The position numbers and the translations under genes are program-made. Positions 37,503 to 48,036 of a DNA stretch of 64,000 nucleotides are shown one piece after another. The notes under the pieces are model-generated. The model was not told the origin of the DNA. It did no database searches and worked only from the letters and a program-made list of their open reading frames with translations. Origin of the DNA: Gammaproteobacteria bacterium (GTDB lineage Bacteria; Pseudomonadota; Gammaproteobacteria; Steroidobacterales; Woeseiaceae); contig JAOTUB010000002.1 of the NCBI GenBank assembly GCA_029864095.1, forward strand, positions 53,114 through 117,113. The letters run 5' to 3'. Every line of letters begins with the position of its first letter. The first letter of the stretch is position 1.

Positions 37503-38566
37503 GCAGCAAGATCAACGACCCGACACAGGAAAAAATCTACATCCAGGATGTCACTTTGCGTGACGGCATGCATCCGTTGAGGCACAGCTATTCGATCGAA
37601 CAAGTGCGACAGATTGCGAAGGCTCTCGACGAAGCGGGTGTCGATGCGATCGAGATCTCGCATGGCGACGGCCTGAACGGATCGAGCTTCAACTATGGCT
37701 TCGGTGCCCACACCGACTGGGAGTGGATCGAGGCCGTTGCTGACGTCGTCGACAATGCCGTCGTGACCACTCTGATCCTCCCCGGAATTGCCACTGTCAA
37801 AGAGCTGCAGCGTGCCTTCGATCTCGGCGTGCGTTCAGTCCGCGTTGCGACCCATTGCACCGAAGCCGACGTCGCGAAGCAACACATCGAGTTTGCCCGT
37901 GAAATCGGAATGGATACCGTCGGATTCCTGATGATGGCCCACATGATCGAGCCCGATAAACTGGCGGAGCAAGCGAAGCTGATGGAGTCTTATGGCGCAC
38001 AATGCGTGTACGTGACGGACTCCAGTGGCGCGCTCGACATGGACGGCTTTGCGGCACGCTTCGACGCCTACGATCGGGTGCTGGATGAAAATACGGAACG
38101 CGGCGTGCACTCGCACCACAACCTGTCGCTCGGTGTCGCCAACTCGATTGTCGCGGTACAACGAGGTGTACGGCGGGTGGACGCATCGCTTGCCGGCATG
38201 GGTGCCGGTGCTGGCAACACGCCACTCGAGGTATTCGTCGCTGCGATCGACAGGAAAGGCTGGCGCCACGACTGCGACCTCTACAAGTTGATGGATGCGG
38301 CCGAGGATCTCGTGCGGCCGCTGCAGGACCGGCCGGTCCGGATCGACAGGGAATCCCTGTCGCTCGGCTACGCCGGCGTTTATTCGTCTTTCCTGCGCCA
38401 TGCCGAAAGGGCATCGGAAGTTTACGGCATCGACGCCCGGACCATCCTCGTCGAGCTCGGCCGGCGCGGCATGATCGGTGGCCAGGAAGACATGATCGTC
38501 GACGTCGCTCTCGACCTGGTGAAGCGCCGCGACGAACGAGAGAACGAACGGGCGAAGTCCGCCTGA
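37499..38566 (+). CDS. hsaF: 4-hydroxy-2-oxovalerate aldolase (HsaF/MhpE-like)
   Basis: [60 protein letters not shown] overlap with the preceding gene. Confidence 0.93.
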   Translation: MSSKINDPTQEKIYIQDVTLRDGMHPLRHSYSIEQVRQIAKALDEAGVDAIEISHGDGLNGSSFNYGFGAHTDWEWIEAVADVVDNAVVTTLILPGIATVKELQRAFDLGVRSVRVATHCTEADVAKQHIEFAREIGMDTVGFLMMAHMIEPDKLAEQAKLMESYGAQCVYVTDSSGALDMDGFAARFDAYDRVLDENTERGVHSHHNLSLGVANSIVAVQRGVRRVDASLAGMGAGAGNTPLEVFVAAIDRKGWRHDCDLYKLMDAAEDLVRPLQDRPVRIDRESLSLGYAGVYSSFLRHAERASEVYGIDARTILVELGRRGMIGGQEDMIVDVALDLVKRRDERENERAKSA

Positions 38567-38595
38567 CGACAACACATAATTCAAGGTGGATAGAC

Positions 38596-39486
38596 ATGGC
38601 AGTAGCAAGACTCGGATACATCGGCATAAGCTCACAGGACCCGGATGCCTGGAATGCCTTCGGCAGCGACCTGCTTGGCCTGATGTCGGTCAAGGGCCCT
38701 GGCGACGGTGTCTATCTGAAAATAGATGACCATCCTTATCGCATCATCGTCAATAAGGGCGCAGAAGACCGCCTTGCCTGCATGGGTTGGGAAGTCGAGG
38801 ATGCCGCCGCCTACGAGCACACGATCGCCGCGCTCCAAGCCGCCGGTACACCCGTCGAACATGGCGACGACGCGGGTGCCGTGGAGCGTTCTGTCAGCGC
38901 CTATTGCAGCGCCGCGGACCCGGCGGGTAATCCGCTCGAGATTTACCATGGACGAACGAACGTCGGCGACGCATTTGAATCCCCGCAAGCGGTATCCAGG
39001 TTCCTGACCGGCGACATGGGACTCGGCCACATCGTCGTCCCGGCACCGAACACCGACGAGACGCACGCCTTTTACAAGGACGTGCTCGGCTTTGGCGACA
39101 GTGACGACCTGACGCTGCCGCCGCCCGCCGAGGGCGCGCCGGAAATGCGGGTGGTCTTCATGCACGCCGCCAACCCGCGCCATCACAGCCTTGCACTTTT
39201 TAACCTGCCGAATCCGACCGGCATCGTGCACCTGATGCTCGAAGTGCCGACGATCGACGAAGTCGGCGCGTGTCTCGACCGTATCAACAGGGCCGGAATC
39301 CCGTTGCTGGCGACACTCGGTCGTCATTGCAACGACAACATGCTGTCGTTCTACGCCATCAGCCCGGGCGGAATTGCTGTCGAGTACGGCTGCGAAGGCC
39401 GACAGATCGACTGGCAGAACTTCGAAGCTACGAAAACCACCGTCGCCGATGTCTGGGGCCACGAGTACCAGCCGGTCGCGGTTTGA
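38596..39486 (+). CDS. hsaC: extradiol ring-cleavage dioxygenase, VOC type (HsaC-like)
   Basis: RLGYIGISSQDPDAWNAFGSDLLGLM; LGHIVVPAPNTDETHAFYKDVLGF; NPRHHSLALFNLP; LGRHCNDNMLSFYAISPGGIAVEYGCEG. Confidence 0.88.
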   Translation: MAVARLGYIGISSQDPDAWNAFGSDLLGLMSVKGPGDGVYLKIDDHPYRIIVNKGAEDRLACMGWEVEDAAAYEHTIAALQAAGTPVEHGDDAGAVERSVSAYCSAADPAGNPLEIYHGRTNVGDAFESPQAVSRFLTGDMGLGHIVVPAPNTDETHAFYKDVLGFGDSDDLTLPPPAEGAPEMRVVFMHAANPRHHSLALFNLPNPTGIVHLMLEVPTIDEVGACLDRINRAGIPLLATLGRHCNDNMLSFYAISPGGIAVEYGCEGRQIDWQNFEATKTTVADVWGHEYQPVAV

Positions 39487-39505
39487 CTCCGGGCCGGGTA
39501 ACGCC

Positions 39506-40387
39506 ATGAACAAATTGCAATCCGCGCAGGAAGCGATCGCAAGCCTCGAGAGCGGCATGACGATCGGTATCGGTGGCTGGGGACCGCGTCGCAAGCCGAT
39601 GGCACTGGTGCGCGAAATTCTACGATCCGACCTCGACGACCTGACCGTCGTTTCCTACGGCGGCGCCGACGTCGGCATGCTTTGCGCCAGCGGCAAAATC
39701 AGAAAGCTCGTCTTCGCATTCGTGTCGCTCGACTTCATCCCGCTGGAGCCGTACTTCCGCAAGGCGAGGCAGAATGGCGACATCGAAATCATGGAAATCG
39801 ACGAAGGCATGTTGTTGCTCGGTCTTCGCGCAGCGGCAATGGGTTCGCCATTCATCCCGACGCGAGTCGGTTTGGGGACCGACGTCCTGACCCGCAATAC
39901 CGGCATCAAGATGATCCGTTCGCCGTACGACGACGCAAGGGTCTGGGTGGCGATGCCGGCACTGAATCTCGATGCCGCACTCGTGCACGTTGATCGCGCC
40001 GACGAGCGTGGCGTATGCCAGATCAAGGGGCCTGATCATTACATGGACGACCTGTTCATACGCGCCGCGCGTCGGACGGTCGTTTCCTGCGACGAACTCG
40101 TTGCGACGGAATACTTTCATGACAACGCGGAGGAATCCCGCTACGTATTCTGGGAGCGCAGTGCGACGACGGCCGTCGTACACACACCCTGCGGCGCGCA
40201 TCCCTCGTCGTGCAATCCGCTGTATGGCATCGACGTCGAGCATTTCAATACGTATGCGGCGAGTGCCCGGGAAGAGGACGGCTGGCAGCGCTATGTCGAC
40301 GAGTTCGTTGCCGGCGGCGAGGAAGACTACCTGAACAAAGTGGGCGGTGTTGCGCAGATAAAATCGCTGCCGGCGCCGGTGTACTGA
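39506..40387 (+). CDS. ipdA: CoA-transferase-family alpha subunit (IpdA-like)
   Basis: IASLESGMTIGIGGWGPRRKPMALVREIL, YGGADVGMLCASGKIRKL; tandem with the beta subunit. Start set to MNKLQSAQEA. Confidence 0.82.
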   Translation: MNKLQSAQEAIASLESGMTIGIGGWGPRRKPMALVREILRSDLDDLTVVSYGGADVGMLCASGKIRKLVFAFVSLDFIPLEPYFRKARQNGDIEIMEIDEGMLLLGLRAAAMGSPFIPTRVGLGTDVLTRNTGIKMIRSPYDDARVWVAMPALNLDAALVHVDRADERGVCQIKGPDHYMDDLFIRAARRTVVSCDELVATEYFHDNAEESRYVFWERSATTAVVHTPCGAHPSSCNPLYGIDVEHFNTYAASAREEDGWQRYVDEFVAGGEEDYLNKVGGVAQIKSLPAPVY

Positions 40388-41133
40388 TGCTTGTGGACCT
40401 GCTGATCACCGCGTGCTCGCGCGCGTGGGATGACGATGGCGAGGTACTCGCGTCGGGTATCGGTGTTGTCCAGCGCCTCGGCGCGTCGTTGGCGATGCAT
40501 AAGAATCCCGACCTGATGATGACTGATTCCGAGGCCTACATGGTATCGGAGCCGGTGCCGATAGGGCCGCGCGACGGCTATGAGCCGCAGCGTGAGACAT
40601 GGATGGGTTTTTCGCGCATCTTCGATAATGTCTGGTCCGGCAAGCGGCATGCGCTCGTCGGCCCGACGCAGATCGACCGCTTCGGCCAGGCCAATATCTC
40701 GGCAATCGGCGACTACGATCGGCCGAAGATCCAGATGCTCGGTGTGCGGGGTTTCCCCGGCAACTCGATCAGCCATGCAAACTCGTTTTTCGTACCGAAC
40801 CACAGCAAACGTGTGTTCGTCGACGGCGAAGTCGACATGGTCGCTTCGGTCGGCTACAACCCGGATCGCGTTGCCGAAGGCTGGAAGCTCGACGACATCG
40901 ACATTCGTATTATCGTCACGAACCTCTGCGTCATGGATTTTCGCGGGCCGGACCATCAGGCCCGCCTCGTCTCTTTGCATCCGGGAATTGAGGTCGACCA
41001 GGTTGTCGAGAATACCGGCTTCGAGCTCTGCATCCCGCCCGACGTTGCCGAAACCCCGCAACCGACGTCCGATGAGCTGAAGTTGATCGCGCAATATGAC
41101 CCGCATGAGTTGCGGGCAAGTGCGGTGAAATAG
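40387..41133 (+). CDS. ipdB: CoA-transferase-family beta subunit (IpdB-like)
   Basis: GIGVVQRLGASLAMHKNPDLMMTDSEAYMV, VGPTQIDRFGQANISAIGDYDRPKIQMLGVRGFPGNS; TGATG overlap with ipdA. Confidence 0.82.
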   Translation: MLVDLLITACSRAWDDDGEVLASGIGVVQRLGASLAMHKNPDLMMTDSEAYMVSEPVPIGPRDGYEPQRETWMGFSRIFDNVWSGKRHALVGPTQIDRFGQANISAIGDYDRPKIQMLGVRGFPGNSISHANSFFVPNHSKRVFVDGEVDMVASVGYNPDRVAEGWKLDDIDIRIIVTNLCVMDFRGPDHQARLVSLHPGIEVDQVVENTGFELCIPPDVAETPQPTSDELKLIAQYDPHELRASAVK

Positions 41134-41136
41134 TCA

Positions 41137-41583
41137 ATGGCCATCCGGAATCGTGTCGCCGCTCGTGAAGGCTGGTACCTGCTCGATGCGGAACGGCCGC
41201 GTCTTCTCGGCACGCAATGCGGCGATTGCGGCAGCTACTACTTCCCGAAACACGACACCTACTGCCGCAACCCCGCCTGTGACGGCGAGACCTTCGACGA
41301 GGTCGAACTCAGCCATCGCGGCAGGATCTGGTCGTACACGAACGCAGCCTATCCGCCGCCGCCGCCGTTTGTCGCCGCCGAGCCTTACGAAGCATTCGCA
41401 ATCGCCGCGGTGGAACTGGAGCGGGAACGTATCGTCATACTCGGCCAGCTCGCGAACGGCGTCGGGGTAGACGACGTACGTATCGGTGACGAGGTGGAGG
41501 TGACACTGGAGCCCCTGTACGTGGAAGACGACACGGAGTTCGTCGTCTGGAAATGGAAACCCGTCACGCAGGCCGGGTCATGA
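41137..41583 (+). CDS. Zn-ribbon/OB-fold DUF35 protein
   Basis: LGTQCGDCGSYYFPKHDTYCRNPACDG zinc ribbon; GRIWSYTNAAYPPPPPF. Confidence 0.85.
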   Translation: MAIRNRVAAREGWYLLDAERPRLLGTQCGDCGSYYFPKHDTYCRNPACDGETFDEVELSHRGRIWSYTNAAYPPPPPFVAAEPYEAFAIAAVELERERIVILGQLANGVGVDDVRIGDEVEVTLEPLYVEDDTEFVVWKWKPVTQAGS

Positions 41584-42767
41584 GTAACCCGGTTGCGATT
41601 CTCGGCGTCGGCATGCATCCCTGGGGCAAGTGGGGCCGCAACTTCGTCGAGTACGGCGTCAAGGCGGCACGCGACGCGCTGGCCGATGCCGGCGTGTCGT
41701 GGACCGACATCGATTTCGTTGCCGGTGCGAGTACGATGCGATGCGGCTACCCGGGATACGTTTCAGGGGCGACATTTGCGCAGGCGCTCGGCTGGACCGG
41801 AGCGCGCATCGCGAGTTGCTACGCAGCCTGTGCGTCGGGATCCCAGGCGCTCGATACGGCGAGGGCACAAATCCTCGCCGGGCTGGCCGACGTCGCGCTG
41901 GTCGTCGGCGCCGATACGACACCGAAAGGCTTTCTCGCGCCGCAGAAAGGCGAGCGGCCCGACGATCCGGACTGGCTGCGCTTTCGTCTGCACGGTGCGA
42001 CCAATCCCGTGTATTTCGCGCTGCACGCGCGACGTCGCCTCGAGCTTTACGGCACCACGGATGAAGATATCGCCGCTGTGCGGGTGAAGAATGGCCAGAA
42101 CGGCCTGCACAACCCGAATGCGCGTTACCGCAAGGCATTCACGCTGGAAGAAGTCCTCGAATCGCCGATTGTCTCGGACCCGTTACGACTCTACGAAATC
42201 TGCGCCACCAGCGACGGCGGAGCAGCCATCGTCGTTGCGAGCACCGAGTATGCGAAACAGCTCGAGAAGAACCCGGCCACGATCGAGGCAATCTCGACCA
42301 TTACGCCGACCTTCCCGAGCACGCAACTCGAGCTGCCGGACCTCGCCACCGACTCGGCCGCCAGCGTCCCGGCGCCCGACATGAATTTCAAGCCGGCGAT
42401 CATAGAAGCGGCATACCAGGAAGCCGGCATCGGCCCCGACGACCTCAGCCTTGCGGAGGTCTATGATCTCAGTACGTCGATGGAACTGGACTGGTACGAA
42501 GCACTGGGGCTTTGCCCGGAAGGCGACGGGCATAAGCTGCTGCGCGATGGCGACACCGAAATCGGCGGACGCATTCCCGTAAATGCGTCGGGCGGCCTTT
42601 CGTGTTTCGGCGAAGCGGTCCCGGCGCAGGCACTGGCGCAGGTCTGCGAACTGGTCTGGCAACTGCGCGGCGAGGCTGACAAGCGCCAGGTACGCGATGC
42701 GCGAGTGGGCATTACGGCCAATGTCGGGCTGTTCGGTCATGGCTCGTCGGTCATCGTCAAGAGGTGA
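41580..42767 (+). CDS. thiolase-fold lipid-transfer-type protein
   Basis: VAILGVGMHPWGKWGRNFVEYGVKAARDALADAGV, SCYAACASGSQALDTARAQILAG, NASGGLSCFGEAVPAQALAQ; overlaps the DUF35 stop. Confidence 0.87.
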   Translation: MSNPVAILGVGMHPWGKWGRNFVEYGVKAARDALADAGVSWTDIDFVAGASTMRCGYPGYVSGATFAQALGWTGARIASCYAACASGSQALDTARAQILAGLADVALVVGADTTPKGFLAPQKGERPDDPDWLRFRLHGATNPVYFALHARRRLELYGTTDEDIAAVRVKNGQNGLHNPNARYRKAFTLEEVLESPIVSDPLRLYEICATSDGGAAIVVASTEYAKQLEKNPATIEAISTITPTFPSTQLELPDLATDSAASVPAPDMNFKPAIIEAAYQEAGIGPDDLSLAEVYDLSTSMELDWYEALGLCPEGDGHKLLRDGDTEIGGRIPVNASGGLSCFGEAVPAQALAQVCELVWQLRGEADKRQVRDARVGITANVGLFGHGSSVIVKR

Positions 42768-42770
42768 AGC

Positions 42771-43856
42771 ATGAGCATGCTGCATACCCCGCTGTGCGAC
42801 CTTCTCGGCTGCAAATACCCGATCATCCAGACGGCGATGGGCTGGGTATCGGGACCGGAACTGGTCGCCGCCAGCGGCAACGCCGGTGCTTTCGGCTTCC
42901 TCGCGGGTGCGACGATTCCGCCGGACGAAATCGAGCGCGACATTGTCAAGATCAAGTCACTGACCGACGCGCCGTTCGGTGTCAATTTCCATATGTATCA
43001 GCCGAATGCCGCCGACATCGTCGATCTGGTCATCAAGCACCGGGTTCGTGCGGTCAGTTACTCACGCTCGCCCGGCGCAGAAATGATCGGCCGCCTGAAA
43101 GAACACGGGGTCAGATGCGTGCCCACGATCGGGCTGCCCAAGCATGCCATCAAGGCAATCGAGCTCGGCGCGGATGCGGTCACGGTGCAGGGCGGCGAAG
43201 GCGGTGGTCATACCGGGTCGGTGCCGACATCCCTGCTGATTCCGCAGGTAATTGACGCTGTCGCGGGTAAAGTGCCCGTCGTGGCGGCAGGCGGGTTCAA
43301 GGACGGTCGCGGGCTGGTCGCGGCGCTCGCCTGGGGCGCGGACGGGATCGCGATGGGCACCCGTTTCCTGATGGCGAAGGAGTCGTCGCCGCCGGATGCG
43401 ACCAAGCAGCGCTACGTCGACTGCAACAATCCGTCGGAAATCGTCGTGTCGAGAGCCATCGACGGCCTGCCGCAGCGCATGATCACGAACGAAATGCTGT
43501 CGCGACTGGAACGGGCGAACCCAGTCACCAAATTCCTGATCGCCGTCAGCAATGGCCTGCGTTATCGCCGATTTACCGGCGCGAGCCTGTTCGGCATGCT
43601 GCGATCGGCAATCGCGATGACCAGGAACAGTGACATGACGCTGTCGCAGGCAATCATGTCGGCGAATGCGCCGATGATCATCCAGAAAGCCATGGTTGAC
43701 GGCCAGCCTTCGGCCGGCGTGTTACCGTCAGGCCAGGTCGCCGGCGTCATCGGCGAGGTACAAAGCTGCGAACAGATCATCGCGAGCATCGTCTCTGAAG
43801 CACAGGAAAGACTTCGCGAACTGGCAGCCATGGCTGCCAGGGAGGCCCGGGTATGA
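42771..43856 (+). CDS. ipdC: nitronate monooxygenase-family flavin reductase (IpdC-like)
   Basis: CDLLGCKYPIIQTAMGWVSGPELVAASGNAGAFGFLAG, VQGGEGGGHTGSVPTSLLIPQV, VVAAGGFKDGRGLVAALAWGADGIAMGTRF; context with ipdA/B and echA20. Confidence 0.8.
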   Translation: MSMLHTPLCDLLGCKYPIIQTAMGWVSGPELVAASGNAGAFGFLAGATIPPDEIERDIVKIKSLTDAPFGVNFHMYQPNAADIVDLVIKHRVRAVSYSRSPGAEMIGRLKEHGVRCVPTIGLPKHAIKAIELGADAVTVQGGEGGGHTGSVPTSLLIPQVIDAVAGKVPVVAAGGFKDGRGLVAALAWGADGIAMGTRFLMAKESSPPDATKQRYVDCNNPSEIVVSRAIDGLPQRMITNEMLSRLERANPVTKFLIAVSNGLRYRRFTGASLFGMLRSAIAMTRNSDMTLSQAIMSANAPMIIQKAMVDGQPSAGVLPSGQVAGVIGEVQSCEQIIASIVSEAQERLRELAAMAAREARV

Positions 43857-44614
43857 AATCGCCATTCGACGTGTCAATCAAGGACGGCGTTGCCGAACTC
43901 GTGTTCAACCATCCCCCGGTCAACGCGTTCGATTCGGCAACCTGGTTCGCAATTGCCGCGAAAATCGACGCGCTGGGGAAGCACGACGACGTTCGCGTCA
44001 TCATTATTGCTGCTGAAGGCAAGGGTTTTTGTGCCGGTGTCGACATCAAGGAGCTTGCAGCCGATCCGGGCAAGATTGTCGACGTCAATCGCGGTAATTT
44101 CGATACCTTCCGTGCGATTCATCGCAACCCGAAACCGGTCATCGTCGCATTACACGGATTCGTGCTTGGCGGCGGAATCGGAATCAGCGGTGCCGCCGAT
44201 ATTATCGTTGCGTCCGAATGCGCGAACTTCGGGATCCCCGAAGTTGATCGCGGCGCAATGGGTGGCGGTGCGCATTTGCAGCGCATGTTTCCCGTGCAGA
44301 AAGTGCGCTACATGTACTTTACCGGCGAGTTCATCGACGCGACGGAGGCGTATCGCCTCGGCGCGATCGAACGCGTCGTGCCGCGCGACGAACTGATGTC
44401 GACGGCCCGCGCGATTGCAGCGAAGATTGCCGAGAAGTCGCCGGGCATGATCAGGCTGGCCAAAGAATCACTGACCGGTATCGAAGACGGCAACCTGGAA
44501 GAAAAGTACCGCTGGGAACAGGGATTCACGTTCGAGGCGTACACGATGCCGGACTCACAGGAAGCACGCGACGCGTTTGTTGAGAAGCGTGACGCAAGTT
44601 TCGACAAGGACTGA
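43853..44614 (+). CDS. echA20: enoyl-CoA hydratase/isomerase (EchA20-like)
   Basis: VIIIAAEGKGFCAGVDIKELAADPG, ALHGFVLGGGIGISGAADIIVASE; neighbour of ipdABC. Confidence 0.83.
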   Translation: MKSPFDVSIKDGVAELVFNHPPVNAFDSATWFAIAAKIDALGKHDDVRVIIIAAEGKGFCAGVDIKELAADPGKIVDVNRGNFDTFRAIHRNPKPVIVALHGFVLGGGIGISGAADIIVASECANFGIPEVDRGAMGGGAHLQRMFPVQKVRYMYFTGEFIDATEAYRLGAIERVVPRDELMSTARAIAAKIAEKSPGMIRLAKESLTGIEDGNLEEKYRWEQGFTFEAYTMPDSQEARDAFVEKRDASFDKD

Positions 44615-44624
44615 CGCGCGACCA

Positions 44625-45797
44625 ATGGATCTCCGCTATACAGACGAGCAGGATCAGTTTCGCCGCGAAGTGCGTGACTGGCTGGCGGGGCACGTGCCAG
44701 CCGAACCGTTGCCATCGCTCGATACGCCGGAAGGCTTCGAGCTGCATCGTGACTGGGAACGCACGCTTGAGTCCGGCAACTGGGGCATGGTGACCTGGCC
44801 CGTCGAGTATGGTGGCCGGGGCTGCAACCTGATCGAGTGGCTGATCTTCGAGGAAGAGTACTACCGCGCCGGGGCACCGTTGCGCGTCAGCCAGAACGGC
44901 ATCTTCCTGCTGGGCCCGACGTTGATGGAGTTCGGTACGGACGCCCAGAAAGCGCGTTTCCTGCCGCCGATGGCCGCGGGCGACGAAATCTGGGCTCAAG
45001 CCTGGTCGGAACCGAATGCCGGCAGCGACATGGCCGCCATACGCTCGCGCGCAACGCGGGTAACCGAGAACGGCGAAGACTTTTACGTACTCGAAGGCCA
45101 GAAGACTTGGTCGTCTCGCGCGGTCTTTGCCGACTGGGGCTTCGGTATATTTCGTACCGAACCTGATTCGAAGCGGCATAAGGGCCTGTCGTTTATCCTG
45201 TTTCCGCTGGATGCGGATGGCATCACGATTCGGCCGATTCGCCAGCTCGACGGCGATGCAGGCTTTGCCGAGATTTTCTTTGACGATGCGCGCGTGCCCG
45301 TCGCAAACCGCCTCGGCGACGAAGGTCAGGGCTGGCACATCGCGATGGCAACCGCCGGATTCGAGCGCGGGCTGATGCTTCGAAGCCCGGCGCGCTTCCA
45401 GGTAACCGCCAGACGACTCATCGAGCTCTACCGGCAGAACGCAGAGCGCGTCTCGCCTGCCACGGGTGAACGGGTGATCGAGTGCTATCTCGATGCGGAG
45501 GCCTATTGCCTGAACACCTATTACACGGCATCACGCCTGATGGCCGGCGGCAGGATCGGCTCCGAGGCGAGCTGTAACAAGATATTCTGGTCCGAACTCG
45601 ACCGCCGCATGCACCGGATCGCAATGTCGATGCTGGGCGCGCGCGCTGAACTGACGGAACACGCGGCGGATGCCGTCGATGCGGGCCGCTGGCTGGACGG
45701 CTACCTGTTTTCGCTCGCGGGGCCGATCTACGCCGGCACCAACGAAATTCAACGCAACATCATCGCCGAGCGCTGTCTCGGCCTGCCGAGGGCGTGA
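44625..45797 (+). CDS. acyl-CoA dehydrogenase
   Basis: WAQAWSEPNAGSDMAAIRSRATR, LEGQKTWSSRAVFADWGF, YAGTNEIQRNIIAERCLGLPRA. Start set to MDLRYTDEQDQFRRE. Confidence 0.88.
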   Translation: MDLRYTDEQDQFRREVRDWLAGHVPAEPLPSLDTPEGFELHRDWERTLESGNWGMVTWPVEYGGRGCNLIEWLIFEEEYYRAGAPLRVSQNGIFLLGPTLMEFGTDAQKARFLPPMAAGDEIWAQAWSEPNAGSDMAAIRSRATRVTENGEDFYVLEGQKTWSSRAVFADWGFGIFRTEPDSKRHKGLSFILFPLDADGITIRPIRQLDGDAGFAEIFFDDARVPVANRLGDEGQGWHIAMATAGFERGLMLRSPARFQVTARRLIELYRQNAERVSPATGERVIECYLDAEAYCLNTYYTASRLMAGGRIGSEASCNKIFWSELDRRMHRIAMSMLGARAELTEHAADAVDAGRWLDGYLFSLAGPIYAGTNEIQRNIIAERCLGLPRA

Positions 45798-46855
45798 CGG
45801 TGGATTTCACGTTCACGACCGACGAACTCGAATTGCGCGACGGTGCTCGCGAGTACCTGCGGGGTCGGTGTACGCCGGAAACGCTGCGTGGACTCGTGGA
45901 GTCCGGCACGGCCGACCTCGCCGGATGGCCCGAGCTCGTGGAGATGGGCTTCGCCGGATTCCTGGTGCCGGATTCGGCCGGCGGGCTCGGAATGTCGGAT
46001 ACTGCATTCGTGCTGCTGGCCGAGGAAGCCGGCTACGTCGCCATGCCCGAACCCCTGGTCGACGTTGCCGGTATAGCGGCGCCGTTACTGGCGGCACTCG
46101 ATAGCGACGCGGCGGCACAGATTGCCGCCGGCGCGATTCGCGTGCTGACCTCTCATCCACTGAATCCCTACGTCAACCAACTCGGGACCGGAGACCAGGT
46201 CTTGCGCTTTTCGGATGACAAGGTCGAGTTGATTGCAGCCGCGGATATCGAGACGACGACGGTGGACAGTATCGATCCGTTGCGGCAGCTGGCGCATATC
46301 GAAACCGCCGAAACGGCCATACTCGCCGAAGGTGTTGAGGCGGGGACGCTGGCGGCACGCGCCGCGCTGCGGGGTGCGCTGTTCACGGCGGGCGAACTCC
46401 TCGGCCTGACAGCCGCAATGATCGACATGTCCCGGGCCTATGCCGTGGAGCGCAAGCAATTCGGCGTGGCAATTGGCACGTTCCAGGCGGTCAAACACCA
46501 CCTGGCAACGGCGTTTACGCGTCTGGAGTTTGCGCGCCCCGTCGTCTATCGCGCCGCGGCAACGCTGGACGGCGATGAGCGCAGGGCGAGACTGGCCGTG
46601 GCGCATGCGAAAATCGCCGCCGCCGATGCCGCGACCGGCGCGGCCGAGGCCGCAATACAGGTGCATGGCGGCATCGGTTACACGTTCGAGGCCGATCTGC
46701 ACCTGTTCATGAAACGCGTCTGGGCGCTCTGCGGATTGTGGGGCGACCGGCACCACCATATGAGGTTCGTCGACAGCGAGATACTTCACGGCCATCTGCA
46801 AACCGGGCCGGCTACGACCTTCGCGGCGAACGGTCTGGCATCAGGCCAGCATTAG
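45794..46855 (+). CDS. acyl-CoA dehydrogenase (partner of the preceding gene)
   Basis: VERKQFGVAIGTFQAVKHHLATAFTRLEFARPVVY, AAIQVHGGIGYTFEADLHLFMKR. Confidence 0.86.
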   Translation: MTVDFTFTTDELELRDGAREYLRGRCTPETLRGLVESGTADLAGWPELVEMGFAGFLVPDSAGGLGMSDTAFVLLAEEAGYVAMPEPLVDVAGIAAPLLAALDSDAAAQIAAGAIRVLTSHPLNPYVNQLGTGDQVLRFSDDKVELIAAADIETTTVDSIDPLRQLAHIETAETAILAEGVEAGTLAARAALRGALFTAGELLGLTAAMIDMSRAYAVERKQFGVAIGTFQAVKHHLATAFTRLEFARPVVYRAAATLDGDERRARLAVAHAKIAAADAATGAAEAAIQVHGGIGYTFEADLHLFMKRVWALCGLWGDRHHHMRFVDSEILHGHLQTGPATTFAANGLASGQH

Positions 46856-46868
46856 AACAGGAAACGTC

Positions 46869-48017
46869 ATGACTCAGGCATACATCATCGACGCGGTACG
46901 CAGCCCGACGGGCAGGCGCAAGGGCGGACTGAGCCACGTGCACGCCGCCGACCTCGGCGCGCACGTCATCAGGGCGATCGTCGATCGCAACAACATTCCC
47001 GACGACGAGTACGAGGACGTGATGTTCGGTTGCGTCGACACGGTGGGTCCGCTGGCCGGCGACATCGCACGTACCTGCTGGCTGGCTGCCGGCTTGTCTG
47101 AGGCCGTACCTGGGGTCACGATCGACCGCCAGTGTGGTTCGTCGCAACAGGCCGTGCATTTCGCGGCGCAGGCAATTATGTCCGGCTCCATGGACGTCGT
47201 GCTGGCCGGCGGCGTGCAAACGATGACGCAAATCCCGATCAGCTCGGCCATGGTGCTTGCCGGTTCGCTGGGATTCGACGACCCGTTCAGCGGCTCCGAA
47301 GGCTGGGTTGCACGCTATGGCGCCGAGCCCCCCACGCAGTTCAAGGGTGCGCAGATGATCGCGGACCAGTGGGGCTTCTCGCGACGCGACCTCGAGGTGT
47401 ACGCACTCGAATCACATCGGCGCGCATTGCAGGCGATGGGCGAGGGTCGCTTCGACCGCGAGATCGTGCCGCTGGCCGGCGTCACGATGGACGAGACTGC
47501 GCGCGACACGTCGCTCGAGAAAATGGCCGAACTCGATGACCTCTTCGGCTGTGACAAGGTTACGGCGGCGGTGTCGAGCCAGACCTGTGACGCATCCAGC
47601 GCGATGCTGCTGGCGTCCGAAGCGGCGGTGAAACGCTTTGACCTGTCGCCGCGGGCGCGAATTCATCACATGAGCGTGCGCGGCGAAGATCCGATCCGCA
47701 TGCTGACCGCGCCGATTCCGGCGACGGAATACGCGCTGAAAAAGTCCGGCATGTCGCTGGACGACATCGATCTCGTCGAGATCAACGAGGCGTTCGCCTC
47801 CGTGCCGATGGCATGGCTGAAGGATACGGGCTACCCGCAGGAGAAAACCAACGTCAACGGCGGCGCGATTGCGCTGGGACATCCGCTGGGAGCGACGGGC
47901 ACGAAGCTGATGACGACCTTGCTGCACGAGCTCGAACGCAGTGGCGGGCGCTACGGCTTACAAACGATGTGCGAGGGCGGTGGCCAGGCCAACGTCACGA
48001 TCATCGAACGATTGTAG
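46869..48017 (+). CDS. acetyl-CoA C-acyltransferase (thiolase; FadA6-like)
   Basis: [97 protein letters not shown]. Confidence 0.9.
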   Translation: MTQAYIIDAVRSPTGRRKGGLSHVHAADLGAHVIRAIVDRNNIPDDEYEDVMFGCVDTVGPLAGDIARTCWLAAGLSEAVPGVTIDRQCGSSQQAVHFAAQAIMSGSMDVVLAGGVQTMTQIPISSAMVLAGSLGFDDPFSGSEGWVARYGAEPPTQFKGAQMIADQWGFSRRDLEVYALESHRRALQAMGEGRFDREIVPLAGVTMDETARDTSLEKMAELDDLFGCDKVTAAVSSQTCDASSAMLLASEAAVKRFDLSPRARIHHMSVRGEDPIRMLTAPIPATEYALKKSGMSLDDIDLVEINEAFASVPMAWLKDTGYPQEKTNVNGGAIALGHPLGATGTKLMTTLLHELERSGGRYGLQTMCEGGGQANVTIIERL

Positions 48018-48036
48018 AAAGGACTGAGAGGCGGCA

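Noticed and set aside
37797-38693. Overlapping minus-strand ORFs 37797-38693 and 37835-38635
   Set aside because: Antisense to hsaF/hsaC; low-complexity Arg/Pro/Ser composition.
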